Program-made: the position numbers and the translations under genes
Shown: positions 45,739-57,529 of the stretch, piece after piece
Position numbering within the stretch: the first letter of the stretch is position 1
How the letters are laid out: the number at the start of each line of letters is the position of its first letter
Notes under the pieces: generated by a model
Seen by the model: only the letters and a program-made list of their open reading frames with translations
Told to the model about the DNA's origin: nothing
Databases searched by the model: none
NCBI RefSeq assembly: GCF_029873635.1
Contig: NC_080423.1
Location: 88,891,191-88,955,190, forward strand
Direction of reading: 5' to 3'
Length of the DNA stretch: 64,000 bases
DNA from: Malania oleifera
Lineage: Eukaryota > Streptophyta > Magnoliopsida > Santalales > Ximeniaceae

Positions 45739-46782
45739 ATGGCCGAAGTTCCAGCTTCCTCTTCTTCATCAACCATTGATGATTTTATCAATCCATACCA
45801 TCGCAGTAACTCATACCATCCTGGTGCTGTTCTTGTTTCTCATATCTTCACCGGAGATAATTATCATACATGGAGTCAATCAATGCTCACTTCTTTGAAT
45901 GCATAGAATAAGTTAGCTTTCATTGATGGATCTTTCCCTCAACCACCGATTTCTGATTCTCTTCACTATCCATGGAGCTGTTGTAATAGCATGGTTGTAG
46001 CATGGCTTCTCAATTCAATTTCTAAAAAAATTGCAGCTAGTGTCATCTATGCAACCGCTTCACGTGCAATTTGGTTGGATCTTCATGATCCTTTCTCTAG
46101 CAGCAGCGGTCCTCGCATCTTTCAACTCAAGAAATCTATCTCGGATTTATCTCAAGGTCAATTTTCCATTACTCAGTATTATACTCAATTGAAGGGCTAT
46201 TGGGATGAACTTCAAAGCTATCGTCCTTCTCCCCTTTGTTATTGCGTTCCTGCCTATTCTTGATGTGCTATCAGATCTATTGTAGACTGTCAACACTTCG
46301 ATCATGTTTTTCAGTTTCTAATGGGCTTGAATGAAACCTATAATCACATATGAGGTCAGATTCTTTTACTTGATCCGCTTCCACCGATCAACAAAGTATT
46401 TTCTCTCTTGCTTCAAGAAGAGAGTCAATGATAGATTGTAGTTACATCTACTCCTCTTTTCAACTCAGCTGCAATGATCAATTCCTCTGCTCCAACATCT
46501 TCCAGTAACACAAAAGCCTTCATCAAGAAAGATCATCATGTTTGTTCGCATTGTGGTATAACAGGTCACACTATGGAAAAATGTTATTGATTGCATGGTT
46601 TTCCTCCTAGATACAAATCTACAAAATCTAAATCTACAGCACCAAGTTTAGCTCACAATGTTTCTACTAAGCCTCCTTTTGATTCCCCATCATTACCTTT
46701 TACTCAAGAGCAATGTCAACAATTGTTAGCTCTCATTCAGCCATCAATTTCATCAGTTTTAGCAGTTACTAGTACTTTTTAA
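45739..46782 (+). pseudogene. Copia-F gag (broken)
   Basis: ATG at 45739 (MAEVPASSSSS). It has the copia gag motifs NSYHPGAVLVSHIFTGDNYH, SQSMLTSLNA followed by TAG where CAG is expected (45904), then KLAFIDGSFP, WLLNSISKKIAASVIY and IFQLKKSISDLSQGQFSITQ. Further stops occur at 46261, 46351 and 46428-46433. The zinc knuckle CSHCGITGHTMEKC at 46543-46584 keeps all four ligands. The C-terminal stretch ends at 46782. Confidence 0.85.
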
Positions 46783-46829
46783 CTCCAACTCACATGATAG
46801 GTATTCTTTCATCTCCATCTCATGCTTTT

Positions 46830-48446
46830 GCTTCTCTCACGGTAAATTCTCCTTCCACTTCATGAATTATTGATACCGAGGCCACTGATCACATGGTTAA
46901 CTCGGATACTTTCTTTTCTTCAATCATATCCATTGTTTCAAGTTTTTTTATGCTTCCTAATGGTCTTCAAGCACTTGTTACTCATATTGGTAATATTATG
47001 CTTTCTGATTCTTTAGTTTTTAAAAAAATGTTTTGTGTTCCTTCTTTTACATTCAATCTTTTTTTTGCCAGTAAATTGGTTTCAGATCTTTCATGTTCCT
47101 TCATTTTTCTTTCCTCTTTTTGTTTCATATAGGACCTGTAGCAATGGAGGATGATTGGCTTGGGGAAATTGCTTAATGGCCTTTACCATTTGATATCACC
47201 CTCTGTTTCAGTTCCAAAGTGCTTCATTACTACAGATTCTTCTTCAGATATTTGGCACAAAAGGCTTGGTCATTCATCTAATACCAAGCTATTGTTGCTT
47301 CGTGAATTGCTTTCCTTTAAGTTTGCAAATAATTCTCCTTGTATTGTTTGTTCAATGGCTAAGCAACATTGCTTGCGTTTTCCTTCCAGCACTTCAGTGA
47401 CTACATTTAGTTTTCAAATTGTTCATGCTGATATTTGGGGGCCTTTTTCTGTGGCTTCTATACAAGGATTTCATTATTTTCTTTCTATTGTAGATGACTT
47501 CTCTCGATGTACATGGATTTTTTTTAATGAAAAATAAAAGTGAGACACGTATGCTCCTTCGGAATTTTTTTCTTCTTGTTGAAAAGTAGTTTCATACCTA
47601 TGTAAAAAGTCTTCGCATTGATAATGGACAGGAATTTCTTATGCCTAATTTTCTTGCTTCAAAAGAAATCATCCACCAATGCACTTTTGTTGCTACACCT
47701 AAGCAAAATTCAATTATGGAATGAAAGCACCAACATCTACTTAATGTTGCCTATGCTCTTCGATTTCAAGCTCACCTTCCTTTACCTTTCTAGGCAGATT
47801 GTATCCTCACTGCAGCCTATCTTATAAATAGAATATTGACTCCTCTTTTGTCTAACAAATCTCCTTTTGAAGTTCTCTTTTCTAAACTCCCTTCTTATAA
47901 ACATTTACGGGTATTTGGCTGTTTGTGTTTTGCATCAACTTTATCTTCCTCTCATAACAAGTTCAATTCTCGCACTCGAAAGGGTGTATTTCTCGGTTAT
48001 CCTTTTACTGTCAAAGGTTATTGATTATTTGATCTTCCCTCTCATGAAATTTTTATTTCACAAGATGTTAGTTTTCATGAAACATACTTTCTTTTTTCAT
48101 CTCTTCCTTCAAATTTTCTCACCTCAACTTCTGATTTTCTTTCTTCTTCTTTAGTTCTTCCACAACCTTATGATAATATTCTTTTTCTTTTCCATCAAAC
48201 ACTTTGGTTTCTCCTTCACACACTCTAACTTCTCCATCTAATTTTACTTCTAATGATTCTAACATTTCGGTTTCTATTCCTCCCCGTCGTTCTACTCATA
48301 TTCATCATCCTCCTTCATATTTACGTGATTATCACTGCAATTTGGCCAATGTTTCACAACCAGGCAAGTCTGTTCTTCATTGCTCTCGGCCTTCTTCATG
48401 CATGCCCTATGATCTTAGTTCAGTTCTTTCATATTCTTCACTATCT
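46830..48446 (+). pseudogene. Copia-F protease and integrase (broken)
   Basis: The protease reads IIDTEATDHM near 46866, where the family has DTGATDHM, so the active-site glycine is Glu. GAG-pre-integrase is IWHKRLGHSSNTKLL (47250-47295). Integrase includes VHADIWGPF (47425), YFLSIVDDFSRCTWIFF (47476), a frame change near 47525, and a C-terminal [14 protein letters not shown] segment (47900-47945). A linker with HIHHPPSYLRDYHCNLA (48299) is cut at 48446-48451 by the solo LTR insertion. Confidence 0.85.
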
Positions 48447-48451
48447 CCTAG
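48447..48451. repeat. Target-site duplication, left copy (solo LTR)
   Basis: CCTAG before TGTTAG; repeated at 53951-53955 after ...GGTCAACA. Confidence 0.95.
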
Positions 48452-49091
48452 TGTTAGAAAATGTGTATTCCCAAGAGGGGGTGAATTGGAAATTTTAACT
48501 TTTCTCCTAAGTTAAATCAGAAGTCAATATGTTTTGGTAACCTAGGGTCTTTCTACACAATTCAAAATGTGCTGATTGTCGTGGCGTCCCGAGAGCGCGT
48601 GTGCCCCGGGCGGCGAACTAAAAAATCAATTTAATATTTTCATGGAAAAACATGGATATCGGAGTCGCCACTAATCTTTAGTGCGGTTAGAACACGTGAT
48701 TACTACCCCGTTAGGGGTAGAATGGGTCTACCTACCAGAATTAGGCTCGAGAGTTCGGTTACGCAAGGGGAAGGTACAAGCACCCCCTATGTGCCCGTTT
48801 TTACGAACGGTACCTAATTAATTTGAAATTATCCCTAAGTTAATCTAACAAGTCTTTAAAATACTCCTTTTTATGAATTTATAAATACATGTAAAAAATA
48901 AATAAGTAAATAAATATATACATATATATATATATTCCCTCAGAGCTTAGGGTACGTGATGCCCGAAGGCTCATACCCCCCCCCCCGGCGCAATAAAATC
49001 ATAGGGATATAAATACGAAAATACTTAATACAATAATACAAAAATACTAGAAATAGTAAATATTGTAATACAATAGAAACATAGAAAATAG

Positions 49092-49138
<47 letters not shown>

Positions 49139-49204
49139 AATAAAAAGGCTAATACATCATAATGATAATACACTACATGTAATAACTATTCTACTATGAT
49201 AGTG

Positions 49205-49244
<40 letters not shown>

Positions 49245-50361
49245 TATAATATTAATAACATATAAATGTTAAAACAATATTTTAATATTATATATCGTAA
49301 CACGTAAGTACTAACATTGTACAATAATAGTATTATTAGAATGATAATATACCTATATCACACTATTAGCAATAGTAAACAATACTACTAGAATACTAAT
49401 ACACATATACCACAATAATATACATATCTTAATACGTAAATTTTAATATTATACCATAATAATACTACTATACTAATAATACATATATATCATAATTTTA
49501 ATAACTATACAATATGATAATAATACATTTTAACAAATACATGCAAAAACCCTAATTATAAATAATCAAAACTTTAACATAGCACTAACAAAACCCTAAT
49601 ATTAAGAATAAAGGAAACATTTAAGAACTCGCCAATAAATCAAACCCTAAAAGTTAAAAACAAACATGAAAACAAATAAGACGAAATTATGGAATTAGCC
49701 AATCCCTAAAATAAATATACAATATATGCAATAATAATTATGGAAATAATTGAAACTTTACCATTAATGTACAATAAAAATGTGGAAACAAATTAAACCC
49801 TATAATACACATGCAATATATACAATAATAGAAACTATTACACAAGTAATATTACCGAAAGCAATTTAAACCCTAAAGTTAATAAATAAAACACGCGACA
49901 ATAATTATGGGAATAATTTAAAACCTTACCATTAATATATTATGACAACATGAGAGACCAATCGAACCCTAAATAAAGCATATGATGAACAAAACCCTAA
50001 ATATACCATTAAAACCCTAAATACAACACGTAATAATTTAAACCCTAAATACACAATATATACTAAAATAAATAACATACCACAAGATAGTAAACAACAA
50101 TAACATAGATACCCTAAATAATAAATAAGTATATCACAATGATTGAAAATACAATGATAATATAAACACTTTGCACCGATATTCAAACAATAAATATGGA
50201 CATGTAATAAGGTATTAAAAAAAAATAATAATCCAACAATAATACTAATACATATAATAAGAGTCTAAACATGAAAGCTATATAAAACAAAGACACTAAA
50301 TACTACACATACCTGCATAAATAAAAAACAAAAAAAACAAAACAAAACAAAAACCCGAATA

Positions 50362-51130
50362 TTAGATATTAGTAAAGACCAAAATTAGAAGGGAAATAAA
50401 TAAAAACAGAATAAAACAAAATAACAAAAATAAAATGAAATTGCATGCCTGTGTGTGTGTGTTCTGTGCAGGGAGACTCACCGGGGACTTACCATGGGGG
50501 GGAACCACCGGAGTTAATGGGCGGCGACGGTGACGGCGACGGCGTCGGCGGCTGAGCAGAGAACTTACCAACAGAGGGGTTGGCAGCGAGGGGCACTGGA
50601 ATTTGGGAACTGCCAGGCGTTGATGGTGGTGGTTCTTCGCAGAGGAGAGGAGATGGCGCGTGGCTTTACTGGAGGCTGGAACAGAGGACTCCCGGTGGTG
50701 TAACTTGCTAAGGGAATGACGCACGGGGCAGAGGAGTTGCAGAGGGGTCTGGTGTGGCTCGTGGCTGTCCGAAGGTTGCTGCTGGAGGCTGGACGGCTGC
50801 GGGAGTTGCAGAGTAGAGGGGCTGCGGTGGCTGTGGAGGTTCGGGCGTGGAGTTGATGGTCGGATGGAAGCTGGGCTGGGACTGTTGTGGTGTTGGCCGT
50901 GAGAGTTGCCGGAATGGCGAAGCTGGGGCTGCTGGAACTCTCGCCTGTTGGGTAGATGGCTGGAGCGTGGAGGATCTACGGCGGTGCAGCAGTTGCTGAG
51001 TTGCAGGCAGCAGATGGCTGGAGCTTGGGGAAGAGAATAAGGAAGAGAATGAAAAAGAAACAGAGAAGAAGAGGTTATGGAAGAAGAGAATCAGAGGAGG
51101 GGGCAGCGGCGGCGTGGTGAGAAACCCCAA
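50362..51130 (-). other. Low-complexity open frames inside Gypsy-C
   Basis: Two overlapping minus-strand frames (51130-50708 and 50724-50362) rich in Ser, Pro, Leu, Arg and Gln, with HRRRRRHRR and PPLPPPL-type runs. They coincide with the only GC-rich part of the insertion. Composition alone explains them: this may be the transcribed leader of the LTR. I do not call them genes. Confidence 0.3.
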
Positions 51131-51269
51131 GAGAGATGAGAGCTCTTTTTTTTTTTTTTTTCTTTTTGGCTGTCTGTGCGCTGCCTCCCTGTAGCCGTGT
51201 GCTCCCCTTTGCCATTACATAAAAAAAAAAAAAAAAATCTCAAAACCCTAAAGCAACTTCCTTCTTTGT

Positions 51270-51528
51270 TTTTTTTTTTTTTTTTATTCTTTTATTCTTA
51301 TGGTAATAATGAAAAAGGAAATAATAATAATAATAATTATCATAATAATATTAGTATCAATAAGGTAATAATAATAATGCTACTACTAATAATAATAAAT
51401 AATTATAGTAAAAATAAAAACTAAGATACTATTGGTAAAATAATAATAGTATTAATATTAATAAAAATAAAGTAATAATACTAAAAATAACAATAAAAAT
51501 AATAATAGCCAAAATAAGATACTAATGC

Positions 51529-51584
<56 letters not shown>

Positions 51585-51728
51585 TATCAAAAATAAATGA
51601 AAAATAAAAATAATTATAGTAAAGTAAAAATAAAATAAAGATAATCAAAGTACTAGTAATAAAAAAATGAATAATAATAATAATAATAATAATAGCAAAA
51701 TAATAGTAAAGTACTAATAATATAGGAA

Positions 51729-51777
<49 letters not shown>

Positions 51778-51780
51778 TAA
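51270..51780. repeat. TAA/TTA-rich microsatellite tract
   Basis: Long runs of AAT/TAA repeat, the purest at about 51528-51585 and 51731-51775, within Gypsy-C just inside its outer end. Confidence 0.9.
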
Positions 51781-52969
51781 GAGGGGACCCAGTGTTTTAT
51801 TTGGTTAGGGCAAAAATAGGGTGTCTACACTGATAAATAAAATACGTGGAATTTAAATCATGCACATCATTCATACTATAGCATATACGTGCGGTAAATA
51901 TAAAGTGCTGAAATGTAAATAGACGCACGATATGTTATTGGGTTCGGCCAACTATGCCTACGTCCCCGCCTCTAGCTCGCAATCCAGAGGATTCCACTAA
52001 TAGCTCACTTAAAGGTGGAGCGGCACTGTTTACAATCAAGTCAAATTAACACAGGGCAGACCTCAACCTAAACGCCTTAACAGGAAGACGCACCTAGCTT
52101 TCCTAACCGGGTCTAAGCCAATCCGAGACTATTCCAGGGCTAGTCTCCCTCTTCAGGCCTGTGCTTGGAAATACAACAAATGTGTATTTAATCAAATGGT
52201 ACAGTGATTGTGCTTTCGTGTAAAGTAGATATGTACTCAAATTCGCGCAATAACATACACCACAAATATGTTTCAATATGTAAGCTCAATGTGGTCTAGA
52301 TGGTTCAACTCTCAAAGGTATTTTCTATCAGTGTAATGTGCACGTGAGGGTATCAAACAAACAATCTTTGTATCACAAGATATGTTCAATATAATAGTTC
52401 ACACAAAGATACTAGCCAGACAATATGTATATTTCAATGAGTAGGTTTCCTCAATCATATGATGCTCCACTAATATATATGTTTGGTTTGCAAAAGATAT
52501 TCAATCTTTGTATTCAGCAAAGGATATGTGAGTTGATGAATATTGCAACAAAGATTTTTCTCACACAAACAAATATCTCTTTAAAATATTTATCAAGATA
52601 AAGCACACTAGATATTTGAATGTATTTTGAAAATATTTTGCAACCAAAAACAAATACAATCTTCTCAAGATTTTGCAATGAAGGTGCAAGCTTAGAAGAT
52701 CTATCAAAGTCTTCTTAAGATAGACATATTAACAAAGTCCCCTAAGAATCCTTGGGTTTTGCTCTCAAATAAAGTCGTGTCAAGAAAATAAAACAAGGAG
52801 AGCAAACCCTTCCAAACACACACTCAATCCACTTACAAATGATGTAGGCACTTAGAATGTAAGCATGAGTGAATGAGGCTAAAAAATGAGTAGTATAGGC
52901 TTTTGAATTTTCAGAGAATTTTCCCTTAATCAAAGTGGCTAATCCATTTATAATTTTCTCAAATGATCT

Positions 52970-53006
52970 CATATATATAGGCATAGGAGAAAATATGACC
53001 GTTGGG
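52970..53006 (-). promoter_or_regulatory. MSA-like element and TATA box of Copia-G
   Basis: On the minus strand CCCAACGGTCA (53006-52996) and the TATA box CTATATATAT (52979-52970) follow the same spacing as in the Copia-C LTR. Confidence 0.6.
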
Positions 53007-53104
53007 GACCTATTGGGTATTCTTAGGGAAGTTTAATGATGTTTAAAACATTTTAACCCTGTTTAAAAAATATTTAACTGCGGTAAAAATCAGGGCAACC
53101 CGAG

Positions 53105-53667
53105 AGGTTCGGTCGACCAGAACAAGTTCGGTCGACCAAGTCTCATACGCTTCGGTTGACCAGGGGAATATTGATCTAAGGTCTCGGTCGACTAGGAGAG
53201 GGCGATTTCTCAATTTTTCGAGGTTCGATCAACCAAGCCAATTTGAACTAACTGGTTCGGTCAACCAGACCGCTGGGATTTCTCCCGAGGACCCTTCAGT
53301 CGACCAGGTAGTTGGAGAACAAAAGTGTTCGGTCGACCAGATGGTCAAAATTTTGACCATAGAGGTTTCGATCGATCAGGAGTTTTTGAACTACCTGGTT
53401 CTATTGACTAGGAGTTTTTGAACTACCTGGTTCGGTCGACTAGGGCCTTGGTCAACTGTTGACCCAGGCCTGGTTCGGTCGACCAGGGCAGAATGAACTG
53501 CCTGGTTCGGTCGACCGAAAGTGCACCAAGTGTGCATTTCGGCCCCATTTTAAAACATATAAGCCCTATTCAAGTGTCTAACAAATATATATGTAAATGT
53601 GTGTGTCCTAGGGTCACTTGGGATCCAATTTTAAGACACCGAAAAAGTTCGGTGTCGGTCGACCAAA
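53105..53667. promoter_or_regulatory. Large TTCGGTCGACCAG array in Copia-G LTR
   Basis: About fifteen copies of TTCGGTCGACCAG or close variants in 560 bp, including six perfect CGGTCGACC cores (near 53110, 53129, 53330, 53475, 53506 and 53656). Others show GGTCAACCAG, GGTTGACCAG or GGTCGACTAG. It is the best-preserved array in the window. Confidence 0.8.
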
Positions 53668-53950
53668 GGGTGTTCCCTAAGGTTTGTCTAAGGTCATTTT
53701 CCTTTTGAGCTTACGTATTAAGTCATGCAAGTGATGCATGAAATTATTACAATCAAAGCCCTAGTTACTATTACAGACCAATTAAATGAAATATATTACA
53801 ACATTGAATAGAAATTGGTCTTTTGGCTTTACTTGTTTTGTGCACATCTTGATCCTAACACTCTTAGTTCCTGCACAAAAACTCAAACACCCATTAGATA
53901 CAACGAGTATTTGTCATAATCAAAACCGGGCGTGACCAATAAGGTCAACA

Positions 53951-53955
53951 CCTAG
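53951..53955. repeat. Target-site duplication, right copy (solo LTR)
   Basis: CCTAG; partner of 48447-48451. Confidence 0.95.
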
Positions 53956-55500
53956 CTATCACTCTTTTAATCTTAATGTCTCTTCCACTGAGGAACCACA
54001 GCTCTATCATGAAGTCGTTAAAATTTCTCATTGGAGAGATGCTATGGCTACTGAGATTAAGGCTCTTGAAGAAAATAATACATGGACTATCACTACTTTG
54101 CCTCCCACACATCAAACTATTGGTTGTAAATGGGTGTATCGGGAAAAAATATATCATTCGGATGGATCAATTGAACGTTATAAAGCCCGTTTGGTAGCCA
54201 AAGGTTATACTCAGCGTGAAGGCCTAGATTACGTTGAAACTTTTTCACCGGTTGCTAAGCTTGTTAGTGTTCGATGTTTACTTGCTGTTGCTGCCTCCCT
54301 AAATCACTTTGTTCACCAACTTGATGTGAATAATGCTTTTCTTCATGGTGATTTGTCTGAGGAAGTGTATATGAAGCTTCCTCTCGGATTTATAGCTCAA
54401 GGGGCGAATATGGTTTGTCGGTTGATTAAAAACTTGTATGGTTTAAAGCAAGCTTCATGTCAATGGTTTTCCAAGTTTACTTCAGCACTTTTCTCCTATG
54501 GTTTTACTCAATCGAAGCCTGATTTTTGCTTATTTACCCTTGTTGTTGGTTCTGATTTTACAACTCTTTTGGTCTATATTGATGACATTATCGTTGTTAG
54601 TTCTACTATGTCTTGCATTATTGCTATTAAATCATTTCTTGATGAGAAGTTCAAGATTAAGGATCTTGGTTCCTTGCGTTATTTCTTGGGTTTGGAAGTA
54701 GCTCGTTCTTCAAAGGGCATTTCTCTTTGTCAGCGAAAATATGCATTAGACATTCTCCAAGATTCAGGTTTTTTAGGTTATAAACCAGTTGCTTTTCCCA
54801 TGGTACATAATCTCATACTTACCACTGAAGATGGTGATTTGCTTGCTGATCCATTTCCTTATAGAAGGCTGGTTGGTCATTTGTTGTATCTTACTATCAC
54901 TAGACTTGACCTGACTTATAGTATTCAGAGTCTAAACCAGTTTATGGCCAATCCACACACTCCTTATTTACAAGCTGCTGAACGTATATTACGTTATCTC
55001 AAATGTAGTCCTGGTCAAGACTTGTTCTTCTCAAGTAGCTTAAGTCTTCAATTTAGTGCTTTCACAAACTCGGATTGGGTCAACTGCTCTACAACTCGTT
55101 GGTCTCTTACTTGTTTTTGTGTCTTTCTTGGTTCGTCTCTTATTTCCTGGCATTCTAAAAGACAAACAACCATCTCTAGATCCTCTGCTGAAGCTGAATA
55201 TAGGGCTATGGCTTCTACTACGTGTGAGCTAGTTTGGCTAGTATCCTTACTTAAAGATCTCCATGTTTTCCATCTACAATCTGTAGCCTTTTACTATGAT
55301 AATCAAGCTACTATGCACATTGCCTCGAATCTAGTCTTTCACGAATGAACCAAACATATTGAAATAGACTGTCATATGGTTCGGGATCATGTTCAGTCTA
55401 GTTTTCTTCGTTAGCTTTTTGTGTCCTTGTGTCATCAATTGGAAAACTTCTTTAGCAAAGCTTTTGGCTCAAATGCTTTCCATTATTTACTTGGCAAGTT
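53956..55500 (+). pseudogene. Copia-F reverse transcriptase and RNase H (nearly intact)
   Basis: The longest clean pol piece in the window: open from about 53957 to TGA at 55346. Motifs: HWRDAMATEIKALEENNTW, GCKWVYREKIYHSDGSIERY, RLVAKGYTQREGLDYVETFS, QLDVNNAFLHGDLSEEVYM, LYGLKQASCQWF and the intact catalytic VYIDDIIVVS (54571). Then come FKIKDLGSLRYFLGLEVAR and RNase H with SWHSKRQTTISRSSAEAEYR and FYYDNQATMHIASNLVFHE-stop. After the stop, TKHIEIDCHMVRDHVQ continues in frame, then a TAG replaces Gln near 55411. It would copy element RNA to DNA; the Copia-F gag and protease damage leaves it unusable in cis. Confidence 0.92.
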
Positions 55501-55528
55501 GGGTGTGATTAACATATCCACTGTCCAA

Positions 55529-55538
55529 CTTGAGGGGG
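55529..55538 (+). other. Copia-F polypurine tract
   Basis: CTTGAGGGGG precedes the 3' LTR start TGTATTATG at 55539. Confidence 0.8.
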
Positions 55539-55813
55539 TGTATTATGAATTATAATACAACAGCTCATCCCCTATAGTAGTTCGCAGCAGCAACCCGCAG
55601 CAATTAATAGAAGCAGCCGCAGCAACCTGCAATCATAATTTAATTTGTTCAATTAATTGTTAATTTAGTTATTCAGTTAAATAGTTCAGTTGGTAGTTCT
55701 GATTAGTTGTTATTTTCAGTTCTTGAGTTGGTACTTTCAGTTCAGTTATTGAATTGTTGTATATAAATATACCCTGTTGTAAACTATTTTTGCACTTTCA
55801 TAAATTTGATAAT
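55539..55813 (+). mobile_element. Copia-F 3' LTR
   Basis: TGTATTATGAATTATAATAC to CATAAATTTGAT. Aligns end to end with the 5' LTR. Followed by AATATATGTTATTG, consistent with insertion into TA-rich sequence. Confidence 0.9.
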
Positions 55814-55815
55814 AT

Positions 55816-56637
55816 ATGTTATTGATTAGGATCTCTTGTTTCCCTAGAAAGACTCGCACTTGCAACCCATTATATATAAACTGAAGGTTTTCCGGACTTC
55901 ATTTCCTACAATTTGAAAATAATTTCGTGTGAAGTTGGTTTTCTCTTATGGGTTAATTGATTCTATTTTATTATAAATAATATTCTGTGTGTTTGATTCA
56001 CATGACTTAATTACTTGGTAAATCATTCTTTCCATTTTATGATTTTCTTAGACTTCACCACTTCCGGTGTCATCCCAACATTAACATTAAAATAATAAGC
56101 CAGCACACTCCTACTCTACGAAAGCGTGTGGGGTTGCATGCCAACACTACAACTCTTCATTTTTTTCCTACACATAAATTCTCCCATGCTTTTACTTTTT
56201 CTTAGGACCGAAGGTCAACTCATTTTAACTTTTCTAAAAAATTAATGAAGAACAGAAAAATATTGATGGGAAGAAAAGGAGGAACGCAAGCATGCATGAA
56301 GATGACACTGCCCCGAGTAAGATTTGCACTGCAATGAAGCTGAATATATCATTATCAGGTTATGATTAAAATTAGACTTGAATGGTAATGGATCATGCAC
56401 GTTCGATTGCCTCAGCTATTAGGGTTTCAAATTGAAAAATAGAATGAGGAGACTAACAAGAGAGGGCGGTGGATTTGTTTGATAATTTTTAATATTCTTT
56501 AATTCGATTGAGAATGCAGTGTGTGCTGTGTGGTTCACAGGGTATGTCTTGAAATAACAGAAAATTTTTATGGTCAAAGATCCAATTAACTAAAACAGAC
56601 AGCTTGTATTCTTATAATATTATCATCATGATCCTTG

Positions 56638-56691
<54 letters not shown>

Positions 56692-57030
56692 TGAGACTAG
56701 ACGTATGTATTATTAAAAAATTTATAACATCAAATGTTTTTTTTTTATTTATCAAAATTTAGTTATAATTTGATGAATTAATTAATTTATAATTTTTTAT
56801 TTTAGTATGAATTTTATTTCCAAAAAAAGTCACTCACCTCCTCTGAAATTTGGTAAAAAGATAGAGATTTTCTTTAAGATTTAAATTTTTTCATTGACAT
56901 CCTTGAGATTTCAAAAATGCCTCCTCAAAAGATATGTCTTTTTGCAAAATATAAGGAAATACTTATATCTTTTTTGAAAATTTTGGAGAAGTTAGTACCT
57001 TTTTGCCAAACTCTAAGAAACGTCAATGTA
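55816..57030. other. AT-rich intergenic region
   Basis: No gene recognised. A long TA microsatellite is at 56639-56684. Confidence 0.5.
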
Positions 57031-57032
57031 TT

Positions 57033-57120
57033 TTCTCTCAAGGGGGAATCGAACCCATGACCTTGAGGTGACTAGACTCTCAAGTTGTCCTTACCGCTTG
57101 AGCCAACTCGGTTGGGCAAA
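57033..57120 (-). repeat. tRNA-like head of a SINE
   Basis: On the minus strand TGGCTCAAGCGG (57105-57094) fits a Pol III A box and GGTTCGATTCC (57055-57045) fits a B box. The flanks do not fold into a complete tRNA cloverleaf by eye, so a SINE 5' region is more likely than a tRNA gene. Confidence 0.6.
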
Positions 57121-57529
57121 ACTTTTAACTCAACTATTGATCTTTAGTAAAGTCCAAAACAAATAGTATTCTTGAGATTTGGAGAAAGAGTTGGATTTAT
57201 ATTTTGTGCAAAAGAATACAAAAAGATTATTTTCAATGTCTTCTATAACATACTTCAAATTTCTTATCTTATAATTGAGTAAAATATAATCTACTCTTTG
57301 GGCCTAGAGAAATCACATAAGTTGATCATAGAAGTAAAACATTAAATTCAATATTTTGATTTAGGTATGCAATGATTTTGTAATGAGGATATACTTCTTT
57401 TATGGAATCCATCATCCAATCTCAATAAACATCTCAATAGACCCAAAAAATTTGAAGGATTAACAGCATAATTTTGATGAAAAAAAATTGAATATGCACT
57501 AATACTCACCAAAATTTTTAATTTTTACA

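Larger units (their letters stand above)
48577..51829 (-). mobile_element. Gypsy-C: 3.25 kb Tat/Ogre-type solo-LTR-like insertion
   Basis: Flanked by CTGAT at 48572-48576 and 51830-51834. Ends are TGTCGTGGCG...GTGTCTACA. On the minus strand it starts TGTAGACACCCTATTTTTGC, a start often seen in long plant gypsy LTRs of the Tat/Ogre group (from memory). The conserved block GGAGTCGCCACTAATC to GGGGAAGGTACAAGCACCCC is at 48659-48787. Interior: AT-rich 48.8-50.4 kb, a GC-rich CT/AG-biased stretch 50.45-51.13 kb, then (TAA)n-rich 51.27-51.78 kb. No pol domain. Orientation is inferred. Confidence 0.75.
48452..53950 (-). mobile_element. Copia-G antisense solo LTR, split by Gypsy-C
   Basis: On the minus strand it begins TGTTGACCTTATTGGTCACG (53950) and ends TTTTCTAACA (48452), matching the Copia-C LTR ends. 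Net length without the inner insertion is about 2.24 kb. It has CCTAG on both sides and no internal copia region, so it is a solo LTR left by LTR-LTR recombination, in the opposite direction to its host Copia-F. Confidence 0.95.
45414..55815 (+). mobile_element. Copia-F, near-complete copia split by a nested LTR pair
   Basis: A copia element with short LTRs (about 45414-45695 and 55539-55813), primer site, gag, protease and integrase on the left of a 5.5 kb interruption, and RT, RNase H, polypurine tract and 3' LTR on the right. The interruption (48452-53950) is an antisense LTR flanked by CCTAG duplications. Removing it would leave about 4.9 kb, a normal copia length. The element seems to have landed in a TA microsatellite, which blurs its outer ends. 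Confidence 0.9.

Noticed and set aside
50362..51130. Two long minus-strand frames giving Ser/Pro/Arg-rich proteins
   Set aside because: Composition-driven frames in the GC-rich block of a solo-LTR-like insertion; no domain, and homopolymer-like residue runs.
53105..53667. Regularly repeated short motif that could look like a CRISPR array
   Set aside because: Eukaryotic LTR context, repeats of only ~12 bp that are palindromic, irregular spacing and no cas genes.
57033..57120. A true tRNA gene
   Set aside because: A and B boxes are present, but box spacing is long and I could not form a complete cloverleaf or assign an anticodon; SINE head preferred.
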